The position numbers were made by a program, and so were the translations under genes. 64,000 bases of DNA from Streptomyces griseoviridis (lineage in GTDB: Bacteria; Actinomycetota; Actinomycetes; Streptomycetales; Streptomycetaceae). The notes below the pieces were generated by a model. The model saw nothing but the letters and a program-made list of their open reading frames with translations. It was not told where the DNA came from and made no database searches. Shown piece by piece: positions 15,901-23,248 of this stretch. The stretch is taken from positions 248,001-312,000 of the forward strand of contig BMSM01000001.1 of assembly GCA_014649155.1 (NCBI GenBank). The letters are read 5' to 3'. Numbering within the stretch: position 1 is the stretch's first letter; every line of letters begins with the position of its first letter.

Positions 15901-17253
15901 CGCGGGTACGCCGCCGCCGTGGGCCGCGCCGGCGACGGCACGCCCGTCCTGGTGGTCAAGGGCGCCCCGGAGAGCGTGCTCCCGGCCTGCCACCGCCTGC
16001 CGGACCATGCGCACGACGGCGCCCACGACCTGGCCGGCGCCGGACTGCGCGTCCTCGCCGTCGCCCACCGTCCGCTGGCCGGTGACGAGGACCCGGCCGC
16101 CGTGCTCGACCGGCCCCTGGACGAACTGGACCTGCGCTTCACCGGGCTGCTCGGCCTGTCCGACGTGGCCCGTGAGACGTCCCCGGCGCTGGTGCGGGGC
16201 CTGCGCGAGGCGGGCGTTCGGCCGGTCGTGCTGACCGGCGACCATCCGCAGACCGCCCGCGCGATCGCCGCCGAGCTGGGCTGGCCCGAGGACGCCGTCG
16301 TCGTCACCGGCGACGAACTCGCCGCCGCCGACCGCCGGGGCCGTTCCCGGATGCTGCGCGACGCCGATGTGGTGGCCCGGGTCGCGCCCGAGCAGAAACT
16401 CCAGGTCGTGGAGTCGCTGCGGGACGCCGGACGGGTCGTCGGCATGGTCGGGGACGGCGCCAACGACGCCGCCGCGATCCGCGCCGCCGACATCGGCGTC
16501 GGCATCAACGCCCGCGGCTCGGCCGCCGCCCGCAACGCCGCCGACCTCGTCGTCACCGGCGACGACCTGCTGGTCCTGGTGGAGGCGGTGCGCGAGGGCC
16601 GTGCCCTGTGGCACAGCGTCGCCGACGCCATCGCCATCCTCATCGGCGGCAACGCCGGCGAGGTCGGCTTCGGCATCCTCGGTACGGTCCTCGGCGGCGC
16701 GGCTCCCCTGTCGACCCGGCAGATGCTGCTGGTCAACCTCTTCACGGACCTGTTCCCGGCGATGGCCGTCGCGGTGACGGAGACCGGCGACCCGGAACAG
16801 CAGGACGCCGACGCGGGCGCGCCCCTCGGTACGGCCGTCCTGGGCGAGCCCCTCATCCGGCAGATCCGGCACCGGGCCCTGACCACCGCCCTGGGCGCGA
16901 CCGCCGCCTGGCTGTTCGGCCGGTTCACGCCGGGCACCCGGCGCCGGTCGACGACGATGGCGCTGTGCGCGGTGGTCGGCACCCAGCTCGCCCAGACCCT
17001 CGCCGACCGGCGCGGCAGCCGCCTCGTCCAGCTGACCTCGCTGGGCTCCGCCGCCGCGCTGGTCGCCCTCGTCCAGACCCCGGTCGCCAGCAACCTCTTC
17101 GGCTGCACCCCGCTCGGCCCGCTCGCCTGGGCGGGCGTGGCCCTGGCGATCACCGGCGCGCTGGCCGGGCAGCGGGCCCTGCCCCGGGTGGAGGCGGCGG
17201 TGACGCGGGCGTGGCCGCAGGTCGCGGAGCGGCTGCCGGAGTTCGCCCGCTGA
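12910..17253 (+). CDS. Giant cation-transporting P-type ATPase (CtpI-like)
   Basis: This 1447-residue membrane pump starts with ATG 12910 behind AAGGGG. All catalytic signatures are present: TGES (760-763) in the actuator domain, the phosphorylation site DKTGTLT (Asp917), KGAPE in the nucleotide domain and GDGAND (1181-1186). Helix M4 reads VPEGLPL as in P2-type (Ca/Mn/Na-K) pumps, with no CPC of heavy-metal P1B pumps. The first 640 residues form a long extension including an HMA-like alpha/beta segment (HPDVALAYWDTGLARLVVTA) and an Ala-rich part, as in mycobacterial CtpI. The transported ion is unknown. It is co-directional with the basic membrane protein upstream and ends 7 bp before a convergent gene. 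Confidence 0.88.
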   Translation: MRAGLLSRSSGAVAGVVLAGPRLLARGAAPAVGAAAGAVAGGARAGVRTADFAARAARVARAALPGGAPEWRAGTRAHLALRPDGTGTARRAGGVEQAARRVAAALAAHPDVALAYWDTGLARLVVTATEDALTDRVVDRATALAERHGLARAEDAGGDAEELSHPGDPVSVRVAAAALGADVLGIAAGVTAAALRLPPTPRLVTAVATLLRENPAFRAWLRGRLGGARMDVVLAAGNAAVHGAGQSPASLVLDGALRACQLAEAVARSAAFEAVHDQVCAPERGGLPGAPALRPPLRSSPAQEYAAHASTGSVAGALATLLVKHDLGEAAEAVLAGSPKAARYGPAAFHAVLGGALSRTGVLVRDPERLRQLETAGTVVLHPSALRRPGESADPWTEEVLDAARRAGLRVVMVEDPALADFTGLADQVVGGDRPLREVVDELRAEDGGVLTVVRPVSSDDEDLLAGLLGGDVAVALADGDGPVAWGADVLAPHGLADVWRLLRAVPAARGVGRRAQVLARSGAALSGLLVAVGESRKGRGSPLLPGLRHAPVDAGALAALVSGARAALTVAAARAPRPRPRVAWHELDPGDVRERLAGQREPEPSAGERLAARARETYRRAARTPVLAPVAWAVQLAGAVRGELDDPLTPVLAVGSAAEAILGSVLDAALVVGALDLNALVGGLQRLRAERALAGLLAQQKQKARLTDEDGDPERADRVVDAARLRPGDVIALNTDDVVPADARLLWEDGLEVDESALTGESLPVDKALDPTPRAPVAERHCMVFEGTTVVAGRARAVVVDTGDRTEAARAVSLASRTPAAAGVQARLQELTGKALPLTLAGGAAVTGLSLLRGAPIRQAVSGGVSVAVAAVPEGLPLVATVAQLAAARRLGRRGVLVRTPRTLEALGRMDTVCFDKTGTLTENRLRLVKVADVDGTVHRASAPQAAEAVRVAARACPRLDGDGTRPTHATDEAVLAAAGDDPRWEQTEGLPFETSRGYAAAVGRAGDGTPVLVVKGAPESVLPACHRLPDHAHDGAHDLAGAGLRVLAVAHRPLAGDEDPAAVLDRPLDELDLRFTGLLGLSDVARETSPALVRGLREAGVRPVVLTGDHPQTARAIAAELGWPEDAVVVTGDELAAADRRGRSRMLRDADVVARVAPEQKLQVVESLRDAGRVVGMVGDGANDAAAIRAADIGVGINARGSAAARNAADLVVTGDDLLVLVEAVREGRALWHSVADAIAILIGGNAGEVGFGILGTVLGGAAPLSTRQMLLVNLFTDLFPAMAVAVTETGDPEQQDADAGAPLGTAVLGEPLIRQIRHRALTTALGATAAWLFGRFTPGTRRRSTTMALCAVVGTQLAQTLADRRGSRLVQLTSLGSAAALVALVQTPVASNLFGCTPLGPLAWAGVALAITGALAGQRALPRVEAAVTRAWPQVAERLPEFAR

Positions 17254-17260
17254 AGGCCCT

Positions 17261-18127
17261 TCAGCCGAGGTCGGTGAGGTCGGCGAGGTCCTTCTCGGTG
17301 AGGGTGATCCGGCCGGCCGCGACGTTCTCCTCCAGGTGGGCGACGGAACCGGTGCCGGGGATGGCCAGGGTGACGGGCGAGGCGGCGAGCAGCCAGGCCA
17401 GGGCGATCTGCGGGACCGTCGCGCCGTGCCGGGCGGCGACCTCGGCGAGGCGGTCGCCGGTGAGCGCGTCGAGGCCGCCGCCCAGCGGGAAGTACGGCAC
17501 GAAGGCGATGCCGGCCTCCTCGCAGGCGCGCAGCAGCTCCACGTCGTCGCGCCGCGCGGCGTGGAAGTGGTTCTGCACGGCGGCGACGGGCGCGACGGCA
17601 CGGGCCTCCGCGAGGTGCCCGGCGTCGATGTGGCTCAGCCCGAGGTGCCGGATCAGGCCCTCCTCGCGCAGCGCGGCCAGCGCCTCGAAGCGGGCGGCGA
17701 CCGACTCGCCGCGCGGCGGCGGGGCCATGCCGCCGATCCGCAGGTAGACCAGGTCGAGGCGGTCCACGCCGAGGGTCTCCAGGTTCTCCTCGACCAGGGC
17801 CCGCAGGCCGGCCGGGTCGGTGATGGCCTCCAGACCGCCGTCCGGGGTGCGCACCGGGCCCACCTTGGTGGCGATCACCAGGCCGTCCGGGTAGGGGTGG
17901 AGGGCCTGGCGGATCAGGTCGTTGGCGCGGACGCCGTGGTCGTCGCTGGCGTAGAAGGCGGCGGTGTCGATGTGGTCGACGCCGAGTTCCACGGCGCGGC
18001 GCAGGACGGCGCGGCCGGTCTCCGGGTCGCGGGCCGGGCCCAGGAAGGAGTTGGTGGGCAGCCGCATCGCGCCGAAGCCCATCCGGTTGATCACGAGGTC
18101 GCCGCCGAGGCGGAAGTCGTTGCTCAT
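17261..18127 (-). CDS. Aldo/keto reductase
   Basis: This 288-residue TIM-barrel oxidoreductase begins MSNDFRLGGDLVINRMGFGA at ATG 18127. Asp54, Tyr59 (DTAAFY) and Lys88 (IATKVG) of the catalytic tetrad are visible. The barrel strand that normally supplies the His reads LDLVYLRIGG, so the His is missing, as in the first reductase of this window. The C-terminal cofactor motif SPVTLAIPGTGSVAHLEENV is normal. It is divergent from a LuxR-type regulator across a 200-bp spacer filled with short repeats, which suggests that regulator controls it. Confidence 0.86.
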   Translation of the reverse strand: MSNDFRLGGDLVINRMGFGAMRLPTNSFLGPARDPETGRAVLRRAVELGVDHIDTAAFYASDDHGVRANDLIRQALHPYPDGLVIATKVGPVRTPDGGLEAITDPAGLRALVEENLETLGVDRLDLVYLRIGGMAPPPRGESVAARFEALAALREEGLIRHLGLSHIDAGHLAEARAVAPVAAVQNHFHAARRDDVELLRACEEAGIAFVPYFPLGGGLDALTGDRLAEVAARHGATVPQIALAWLLAASPVTLAIPGTGSVAHLEENVAAGRITLTEKDLADLTDLG

Positions 18128-18187
18128 GGGTCCAGCGTCGGCGGCGGACGCTCCGGCCGCGAGGCGCTGGCAGCTTGCTGCCATCCG

Positions 18188-18317
18188 GCAGGTGCCGTCG
18201 GGCAGGCCCGTGGGCAGGCCCCCTGACGGCGGGCCCCGTGGGGCAGGTCCCGTACGACAGGTGCCGTCGGGCAGGCGCGACCGGGCACGCCCCGTCGAGC
18301 AAGCCCCGTCCGGCAGG
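18188..18317. repeat. Short degenerate repeats between divergent genes
   Basis: A 20-bp unit (GCAGGTGCCGTCGGGCAGGC at 18188-18207) recurs with one mismatch at 18257-18276. Degenerate copies lie at about 18242-18261 and 18297-18317. The array fills the spacer between the reductase and the LuxR-like gene and could be a set of operator half-sites or a simple-sequence expansion. Confidence 0.6.
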
Positions 18318-18325
18318 ATGGAGGC

Positions 18326-18973
18326 GTGGCCGAAACCTTGACGATCCGTGGTGACGCGGAGTTCCTCGCCCGTACCGGGCACCTGTTCTCCTCGATGCGC
18401 GAGGAGTTCGTCTGCGCCGCCCGCGACCTCACCACCTGGCCGCGCCCCGACGCCGGCCGGGCCACCCGCGCGCGGGTGAGCGGCAGCGGCGTCCGGCACG
18501 TACGCAAGCTGATGAGCCCGTTCGCGCTGGCCGACGAGACCTCCCGCGCGCACCTGCGCGAGCTGGCCGGCGAGGGCGCCCGGGTGCGGATCGCCGCCGG
18601 CGCCCTCCCGTACGAGGCGATCGTCATCGACCACCGGTACGCGATCCTCGCCGGACCGGCCGGCTCCGGGGAGCGCGTGTACACGGTGACCACCGAGCCG
18701 GCCCTGGTCGGCGGGGTCCACTCCCTCGTCGAGGCGGTCTGGGAGGCGGCGGCCGACCTCGGCGCGTTCCTGCGCGCCGAGCGGCCCCTTCTGGACGACG
18801 GCAGCCGGGCCGTCCTGCGCGCCCTGGGCTCGGGCGCCACCGACGAGAGCGCCGCCCGCGACCTGGGCCTGTCCCTGCGGACCTACCGCCGCCGGGTCGC
18901 CGGGCTCCTCGCCGCCCTCGACGCGGAGTCCCGTTTCCAGGCGGGGCTGCGGGCCGGCGAGCTGGGCCTGTGA
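18326..18973 (+). CDS. LuxR-type helix-turn-helix regulator
   Basis: This 215-residue protein starts with GTG 18326 directly after GGAGGC. The C-terminal 60 residues form a LuxR-like helix-turn-helix (LRALGSGATDESAARDLGLS, LRTYRRRVAGLLAALDAESR). The N-terminal 140 residues resemble the phospholipase-D-like sensor region of many single Streptomyces LuxR regulators (LMSPFALADETSRAHLRELA, VRIAAGALPYEAIVIDHRYA). It has no receiver phosphorylation site. The neighbouring divergent reductase is the likely target. The stop is 13 bp from a convergent gene. The start is slightly uncertain because the ribosome binding site is unusually close. Confidence 0.8.
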   Translation: MAETLTIRGDAEFLARTGHLFSSMREEFVCAARDLTTWPRPDAGRATRARVSGSGVRHVRKLMSPFALADETSRAHLRELAGEGARVRIAAGALPYEAIVIDHRYAILAGPAGSGERVYTVTTEPALVGGVHSLVEAVWEAAADLGAFLRAERPLLDDGSRAVLRALGSGATDESAARDLGLSLRTYRRRVAGLLAALDAESRFQAGLRAGELGL

Positions 18974-18986
18974 CCGGGCGGTCCGG

Positions 18987-20150
18987 CTACCGGCCGATCA
19001 GGAACCGCTGCCGGGCCGCCGTACCGCCGCCGTCCGGCGCCGTCGCGCAGGGCTCCACCGCCGCCGCGCCGGCCATGTCCGCGCCGCCGCGGATGCCGAC
19101 GCACAGGGTGGGGTCCCCCTCGGGCCGCAGCCGCCAGCCCGGGGCGCCCTCGGCCCGTTCGATGCGGAAGAGCTGCGCGGTGCCCGGGACGGCGCAGTCG
19201 TTCCAGGGCTCCAGCAGGTTGCGGAACTCGCCCTCGCCGAGGAGGGTCAGGCAGCCCTTGCCGTTGCTCGGGTGGTCCCACTGGACGCGGTACCGCCCGC
19301 CCTCCGACCGCACCAGGGACGTCGTCGGCGGTACGGCCTGCGCGCACGGGCGCTGCACCGCCACCGTCTTGTACTCGCCGCGCTCCGACCGTACGTTCCC
19401 CTCGGTCAGGCACAGCTCGGGCGCCGACGCCGGCCGGATGCGGGTCACCCCCGGCGCGGGCCCCGGCCCGAGGGAGGAGGCGTCCGGCCCGTCCCCGTCC
19501 GTGGGCAGCAGCACGACCGCGCCGACGGCGAGCAGCGCGACCGCCGCCAGCGAGGCCACGGCGACGAGGGGCGCGGACCGCGGGAGAGCGCCCAGCTTCC
19601 GAGCACGGGGCGCGGACCGGTCCTCGTGCGGGTGACCGGCAGCGGGTGCGGAGCCGGACCCCGGCGAGGAACCGGGACCGGAGCCGGCGGGACCGGGCCT
19701 GGCCTCCGAGCCGGAACCAGACCCGGCGTCGGCCCCGGAACCGGAGCCAGAACCGGCCCCGGAACCGGAGTCAGAACCGCCATCTGAACCGGAACCGGAA
19801 CCGACACCGACATCGGACCCGAGGCCGGCCCCCGCCCCCGCCGCCGTCGACACGGACACCGCCACCAGCCGCTCCCGCGCCGCCAGCCACCCCGCCCGTT
19901 CTTCCCCGTCCACCCCGCACGCCCGCACCAGCGCGGAGACGACCTCGGCGCGCGGCAGGGCGTCCCGGCGCAGTACGTCCGCGAGCGTGCTGCGGGCCAG
20001 GACGTCACCCCGCTCGGCGGCCCGCACCTCCAGTTGCCGGTACGTCAGTCCGCTGCGCTCCTTGAGCCGCCGCAGCAGGGCGACGTACTCGGCCGGGGTG
20101 CGCGCGGCACCCGGCTCCAGCGTGGCTCCCTTGTCCCCCGTCGACGCCAT
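18987..20150 (-). CDS. Membrane-anchored XRE-type protein with extracytoplasmic ricin-like domain
   Basis: This 387-residue protein has an N-terminal XRE helix-turn-helix (residues about 20-95: LLRRLKERSGLTYRQLEVRA, RSTLADVLRRDALPRAEVV). Next comes a Ser-Gly/Asp-Gly linker (110-168), then one membrane helix (about 194-215) and a C-terminal domain with paired Cys residues (APELCLTEGN, QRPCAQAVPP, GKGCLTLL) that reads like a ricin-type beta-trefoil. It may link envelope state or carbohydrate binding to transcription. A leaderless promoter fits the start: CACAAT lies six bases before ATG 20150. Its DNA targets are unknown. Confidence 0.72.
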   Translation of the reverse strand: MASTGDKGATLEPGAARTPAEYVALLRRLKERSGLTYRQLEVRAAERGDVLARSTLADVLRRDALPRAEVVSALVRACGVDGEERAGWLAARERLVAVSVSTAAGAGAGLGSDVGVGSGSGSDGGSDSGSGAGSGSGSGADAGSGSGSEARPGPAGSGPGSSPGSGSAPAAGHPHEDRSAPRARKLGALPRSAPLVAVASLAAVALLAVGAVVLLPTDGDGPDASSLGPGPAPGVTRIRPASAPELCLTEGNVRSERGEYKTVAVQRPCAQAVPPTTSLVRSEGGRYRVQWDHPSNGKGCLTLLGEGEFRNLLEPWNDCAVPGTAQLFRIERAEGAPGWRLRPEGDPTLCVGIRGGADMAGAAAVEPCATAPDGGGTAARQRFLIGR

Positions 20151-20156
20151 GCGGTC

Positions 20157-20185
20157 ATTGTGATCGCGCGCACAACGCCGGACAA
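20157..20185 (-). promoter_or_regulatory. Probable leaderless promoter of XRE gene
   Basis: The minus strand reads TTGTCC (20185-20180), a 17-bp spacer, then CACAAT (20162-20157); the ATG begins six bases later. There is no ribosome binding site. This fits a leaderless mRNA, common in Streptomyces. Confidence 0.55.
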
Positions 20186-20260
20186 CCCTCGCCCCGGCCA
20201 CATCCGGCGCCCTGACGGCACTGTCCGGCCACGCCGCTGACCTGCCCGGACAGCCGCGAT

Positions 20261-20275
20261 CCTGTCCCGGACAGG
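20261..20275. promoter_or_regulatory. Palindrome CCTGTCC-C-GGACAGG
   Basis: A perfect 7-bp dyad with one central base. Further GTCCGG or CCGGACA words lie at 20221-20228, 20246-20253 and 20178-20185, the last within the -35 of the XRE gene. This clustering suggests operator sites for a regulator of the divergent-facing region between the XRE and MFS genes. Confidence 0.45.
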
Positions 20276-20387
20276 GAAACCGTTGCCGGACGGCGTCCCG
20301 GCCCGCCAGGATCGATCACGGCACGACGGCCGGCCGCACGGGGGGAGGGCCGGCCGTCGTCGCACCACCCGGTCCCTCCCGAGCGGC

Positions 20388-21839
20388 TCAGGTCCTCGCG
20401 CGGGCCGCGCCCGGCACCTCCGCGTCGGCCGGTTCCAGCCGCCGCGCCGCCCGCAGGGCCGTACGGCGGGCCCAGCCGCCGGTCGTCACCGCCCCCAGCA
20501 CCAGTACCGCGAGACCGCACCCGGCGAGAATCCACCAGCCGGGCCGCGCGGCGGAGACGAACGCCGCCGCGTACGACGATCCGCTGACGCCCGCGGCCAG
20601 CACCGCGCCGAGCACCGCCACGCCGAGGGTCTGGCCGAGCTGGCGGCTGGTGGAGGCGACGGCGGCGGCCACGCCCGCCTGGGCGCGGGGCATGCCGGAG
20701 ACGGCGGTATTGGTGATGGGCGCGTTGACGAAGCCGAAGCCGACGCCGAACAGGAGGTACCCGAGGAAGAGGGTGATGTCCGTGGTCTCCGCCTCGAACG
20801 CGGCGAACAGCACCCCGCTCGCCGTCATGGCGCCGCCCGCGATCAGCAGCGGCAGCCGCGGCCCCCGGCTGCCCACCAGCCGTCCGGACAGCGGGGCGCA
20901 CAGGAAGGTCGGCACCGCCATCGGCAGCATCCACAGACCGGCGTGCAGGGCGCTCAGCCCGCGCACGTTCTGGAGGTAGAGCGTGGACAGGAACAGGAAC
21001 CCGCCCAGCGAGGCGAACGCGGCGACCGCGATGAGGGTGGCCCCGCTGAACGGCGCCGAGCTGAAGAACCGCAGGTCGATCAGGGGCTGGGCGCGGCGCG
21101 GCTCGTGGACCAGCAGCCCGGCCAGCGCCGCCACGGCGACGGCGGCGTACGGCAGCACGGCGGTGAGTCCCGCGTTCGGCGCCTCGATGATCGCGTACGT
21201 CAGGCCGGCGAACAGGGCGATCACCAGCACCTGGCCCAGCGGGTCGGCGCGGCGGGCCCGCGGGGCGCGGGACTCGGGGACGTACCGCAGGGTGAGCAGC
21301 AGGGCGGCGAGGCCCACCGGGAGGTTGACCCAGAAGATCGAGCGCCAGCCGACCGACTCCACCAGCACCCCGCCGACCAGCGGCCCGGCGGCCATGGAGA
21401 TGCCGACGACCGCGCCCCACACACCGATGGCGCGGGCGCGTTCGCGCGGGTCGGTGAAGGTGTTGGTGATGATCGACATGGCGACCGGGTTGAGCATCGA
21501 ACCGCCCACCGCCTGCACCATCCGGAACGCCACCAGCGACGACAGGTCCGGCGCGAGCGAGCAGAGGAGCGAGCCCAGCGTGAAGATCACCAGGCCCGCC
21601 ATGAAGACCTTCTTGCGGCCGATCCGGTCGGCCGTCGAGCCCGCGAGCATCAGCAGCGCGGCGAGGACGAGGGTGTAGGCGTCGACCGCCCACTGGAGAC
21701 CGGAGGTGCTCGCGTCCAGGTCTCGTTGCAGGGCGGGCAGGGCGACGTTCAGGACCGTGTTGTCGATGCTCACGATGAGCAGGCTCATGCAGCAGATCGC
21801 GAGCACGAGCATGCGGCGGCGACGGGTCAGCTCGGGCAT
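20388..21839 (-). CDS. MFS drug/H+ antiporter (EmrB/QacA type, 14 helices)
   Basis: This is a 483-residue multidrug exporter of the DHA2 family. It opens MPELTRRRRMLVLAICCMSL with motif D1-like SIDNTVLNVALPALQRDL, the loop motif GSTADRIGRKKVFMAGL, and motif C GISMAAGPLVGGVL in helix 5. Fourteen hydrophobic segments can be counted. ATG 21839 starts the conserved region; no strong ribosome binding site is seen, and TTG 21863 is an in-frame alternative. It is divergent from dusB, and the AT-rich spacer has an operator-like dyad. The substrate is unknown, though such pumps usually export cationic or hydrophobic antibiotics. Confidence 0.9.
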   Translation of the reverse strand: MPELTRRRRMLVLAICCMSLLIVSIDNTVLNVALPALQRDLDASTSGLQWAVDAYTLVLAALLMLAGSTADRIGRKKVFMAGLVIFTLGSLLCSLAPDLSSLVAFRMVQAVGGSMLNPVAMSIITNTFTDPRERARAIGVWGAVVGISMAAGPLVGGVLVESVGWRSIFWVNLPVGLAALLLTLRYVPESRAPRARRADPLGQVLVIALFAGLTYAIIEAPNAGLTAVLPYAAVAVAALAGLLVHEPRRAQPLIDLRFFSSAPFSGATLIAVAAFASLGGFLFLSTLYLQNVRGLSALHAGLWMLPMAVPTFLCAPLSGRLVGSRGPRLPLLIAGGAMTASGVLFAAFEAETTDITLFLGYLLFGVGFGFVNAPITNTAVSGMPRAQAGVAAAVASTSRQLGQTLGVAVLGAVLAAGVSGSSYAAAFVSAARPGWWILAGCGLAVLVLGAVTTGGWARRTALRAARRLEPADAEVPGAARART

Positions 21840-21863
21840 GGGCTCATCGTACGCCGATATCAA

Positions 21864-21878
21864 TAGTGTGCCTAACTA
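21864..21878. promoter_or_regulatory. Operator-like dyad between MFS gene and dusB
   Basis: TAGTGTGCCTAACTA has TAGT/ACTA arms and lies in an unusually AT-rich 60-bp island. On the minus strand it is the TAGTTAGGCAC type of sequence recalled as bound by MarR-family repressors in front of exporters. No MarR gene is adjacent, so the regulator would act from elsewhere. Confidence 0.35.
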
Positions 21879-21916
21879 ATGAAGTTTGCCATTCCATTGC
21901 ACGGCACAATGGAGGA

Positions 21917-23059
21917 ATGTCCACGACCGGCCCCGCGCCCCTGAAGATCGGCCCGCACACCGTCCAGCCGCCCGTCGTCCTCGCCCCGATGGCCGGGATC
22001 ACCAACGCGCCCTTCCGCACGCTGTGCCGGGAGTTCAGCGGCGGCAGGGGCCTGTTCGTCAGCGAGATGATCACGACGCGGGCGCTGGTCGAGCGCAACG
22101 AGAAGACCATGCAGCTGATCCACTTCGACGCGAGCGAGACGCCGCGCTCGATCCAGCTGTACGGCGTCGACCCGGCCACCGTCGGCAAGGCGGTCCGCAT
22201 GATCGTGGACGAGGACCTCGCCGACCACATCGACCTCAACTTCGGCTGCCCGGTCCCGAAGGTGACCCGCAAGGGCGGCGGCTCCGCCCTCCCCTTCAAG
22301 CGGCCCCTGCTCCGCGCGATCCTCCGCGAGGCCGTCACCGCCGCCGGCGACCTCCCGGTCACCATCAAGATGCGCAAGGGCATCGACGACGACCACCTCA
22401 CCTACCTCGACGCCGGCCGGATCGCCGTCGAGGAGGGCGTCACGGCCGTCGCCCTGCACGGCCGTACGGCCGCCCAGCACTACGGCGGCACCGCCGACTG
22501 GGAGGCCATCGCCCGCCTCAAGGAACACGTCCCGGAGATCCCGGTGCTCGGCAACGGCGACATCTGGTCGGCGGAGGACGCGCTGCGCATGGTCCGCGAG
22601 ACCGGCTGCGACGGCGTGGTCGTGGGCCGCGGCTGCCTGGGCCGGCCGTGGCTCTTCGCCGATCTGGTCGCCGCCTTCGAGGGCCGCGAGGACCGCGCCC
22701 GGCCCACCCTCGGGCTGGTCGCCGACGCGATGATCCGCCACGCGACCCTGCTCGGGGAGTGGATCGGCGACGAGGCCCGCGGCGTCGTCGACTTCCGCAA
22801 GCACGTCGCCTGGTACCTCAAGGGCTTCGCGGTCGGCTCCCAGATGCGGGGGCGGCTCGCGGTCACCTCCTCCCTGGCCGAACTCCGGTCCGGCCTGGAC
22901 GAACTCGACCTCGACCAGCCCTGGCCGGCCGGCGCCGACGGCCCCCGCGGCCGCACCTCCGGCAACAACCGGGTGGTCCTTCCCGATGGCTGGCTGAAGG
23001 ACCCGTACGACTGCGCGGGCGTCGGCGAGGACGCGGAACTGGACACCTCCGGCGGCTGA
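21917..23059 (+). CDS. dusB: tRNA-dihydrouridine synthase (DusB type)
   Basis: This 380-residue flavoenzyme reduces specific uridines in tRNA D-loops using FMN and NADPH. It shows VVLAPMAGITNAPFRTLCRE, SEMITTRALVERN, IDLNFGCPVPKVTRKGGGSA (which holds the catalytic Cys), VTIKMRKGIDDDH, ALHGRTAAQHYGG and VLGNGDIWSAEDA, then the GCDGVVVGRGCLGRPWLF FMN-phosphate loop. ATG 21917 follows GGAGG immediately. The C-terminal RNA-binding helical region is present, with a short actinobacterial extension. It is a core gene with no operon partner visible. Confidence 0.94.
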   Translation: MSTTGPAPLKIGPHTVQPPVVLAPMAGITNAPFRTLCREFSGGRGLFVSEMITTRALVERNEKTMQLIHFDASETPRSIQLYGVDPATVGKAVRMIVDEDLADHIDLNFGCPVPKVTRKGGGSALPFKRPLLRAILREAVTAAGDLPVTIKMRKGIDDDHLTYLDAGRIAVEEGVTAVALHGRTAAQHYGGTADWEAIARLKEHVPEIPVLGNGDIWSAEDALRMVRETGCDGVVVGRGCLGRPWLFADLVAAFEGREDRARPTLGLVADAMIRHATLLGEWIGDEARGVVDFRKHVAWYLKGFAVGSQMRGRLAVTSSLAELRSGLDELDLDQPWPAGADGPRGRTSGNNRVVLPDGWLKDPYDCAGVGEDAELDTSGG

Positions 23060-23088
23060 CCCGGCCTCCGCTCCCGCCAGCGCGCCCG

Positions 23089-23241
23089 ATGCCCGCCGAC
23101 ACCGGCCGGGTGACGGGCGGGGCGTGGTGGGTGGCCGCGCTCACCGGTGGCACGGCGGTGCCGGCGGGCTGGGTCACCACCAGGGGGAACGTGCGCGCGG
23201 CCCGCACCCAGGCGGAGGCGACGACACTCGGCGGCTCCTGA
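23089..23241 (+). pseudogene. Possible 5' fragment of a small membrane protein gene
   Basis: The open frame encodes 50 residues, including AWWVAALTGGTAVPAGWVTT followed by RGNVRAARTQAEATT. That is one membrane segment plus the start of a charged helix, like the N-terminus of Streptomyces membrane-anchored coiled-coil proteins that normally continue for 100 or more residues. Here a TGA comes at once and the 75-bp repeat array starts 8 bp later, so the gene may have been cut by repeat insertion. No clear ribosome binding site precedes ATG 23089. Confidence 0.35.
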
Positions 23242-23248
23242 CTCCCTC

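Noticed and set aside
13254..18302. A 1682-codon minus-strand frame opposite the P-type ATPase
   Set aside because: Composition is Arg/Ser/Ala low-complexity, no family motif, and the opposite strand encodes an intact ATPase.
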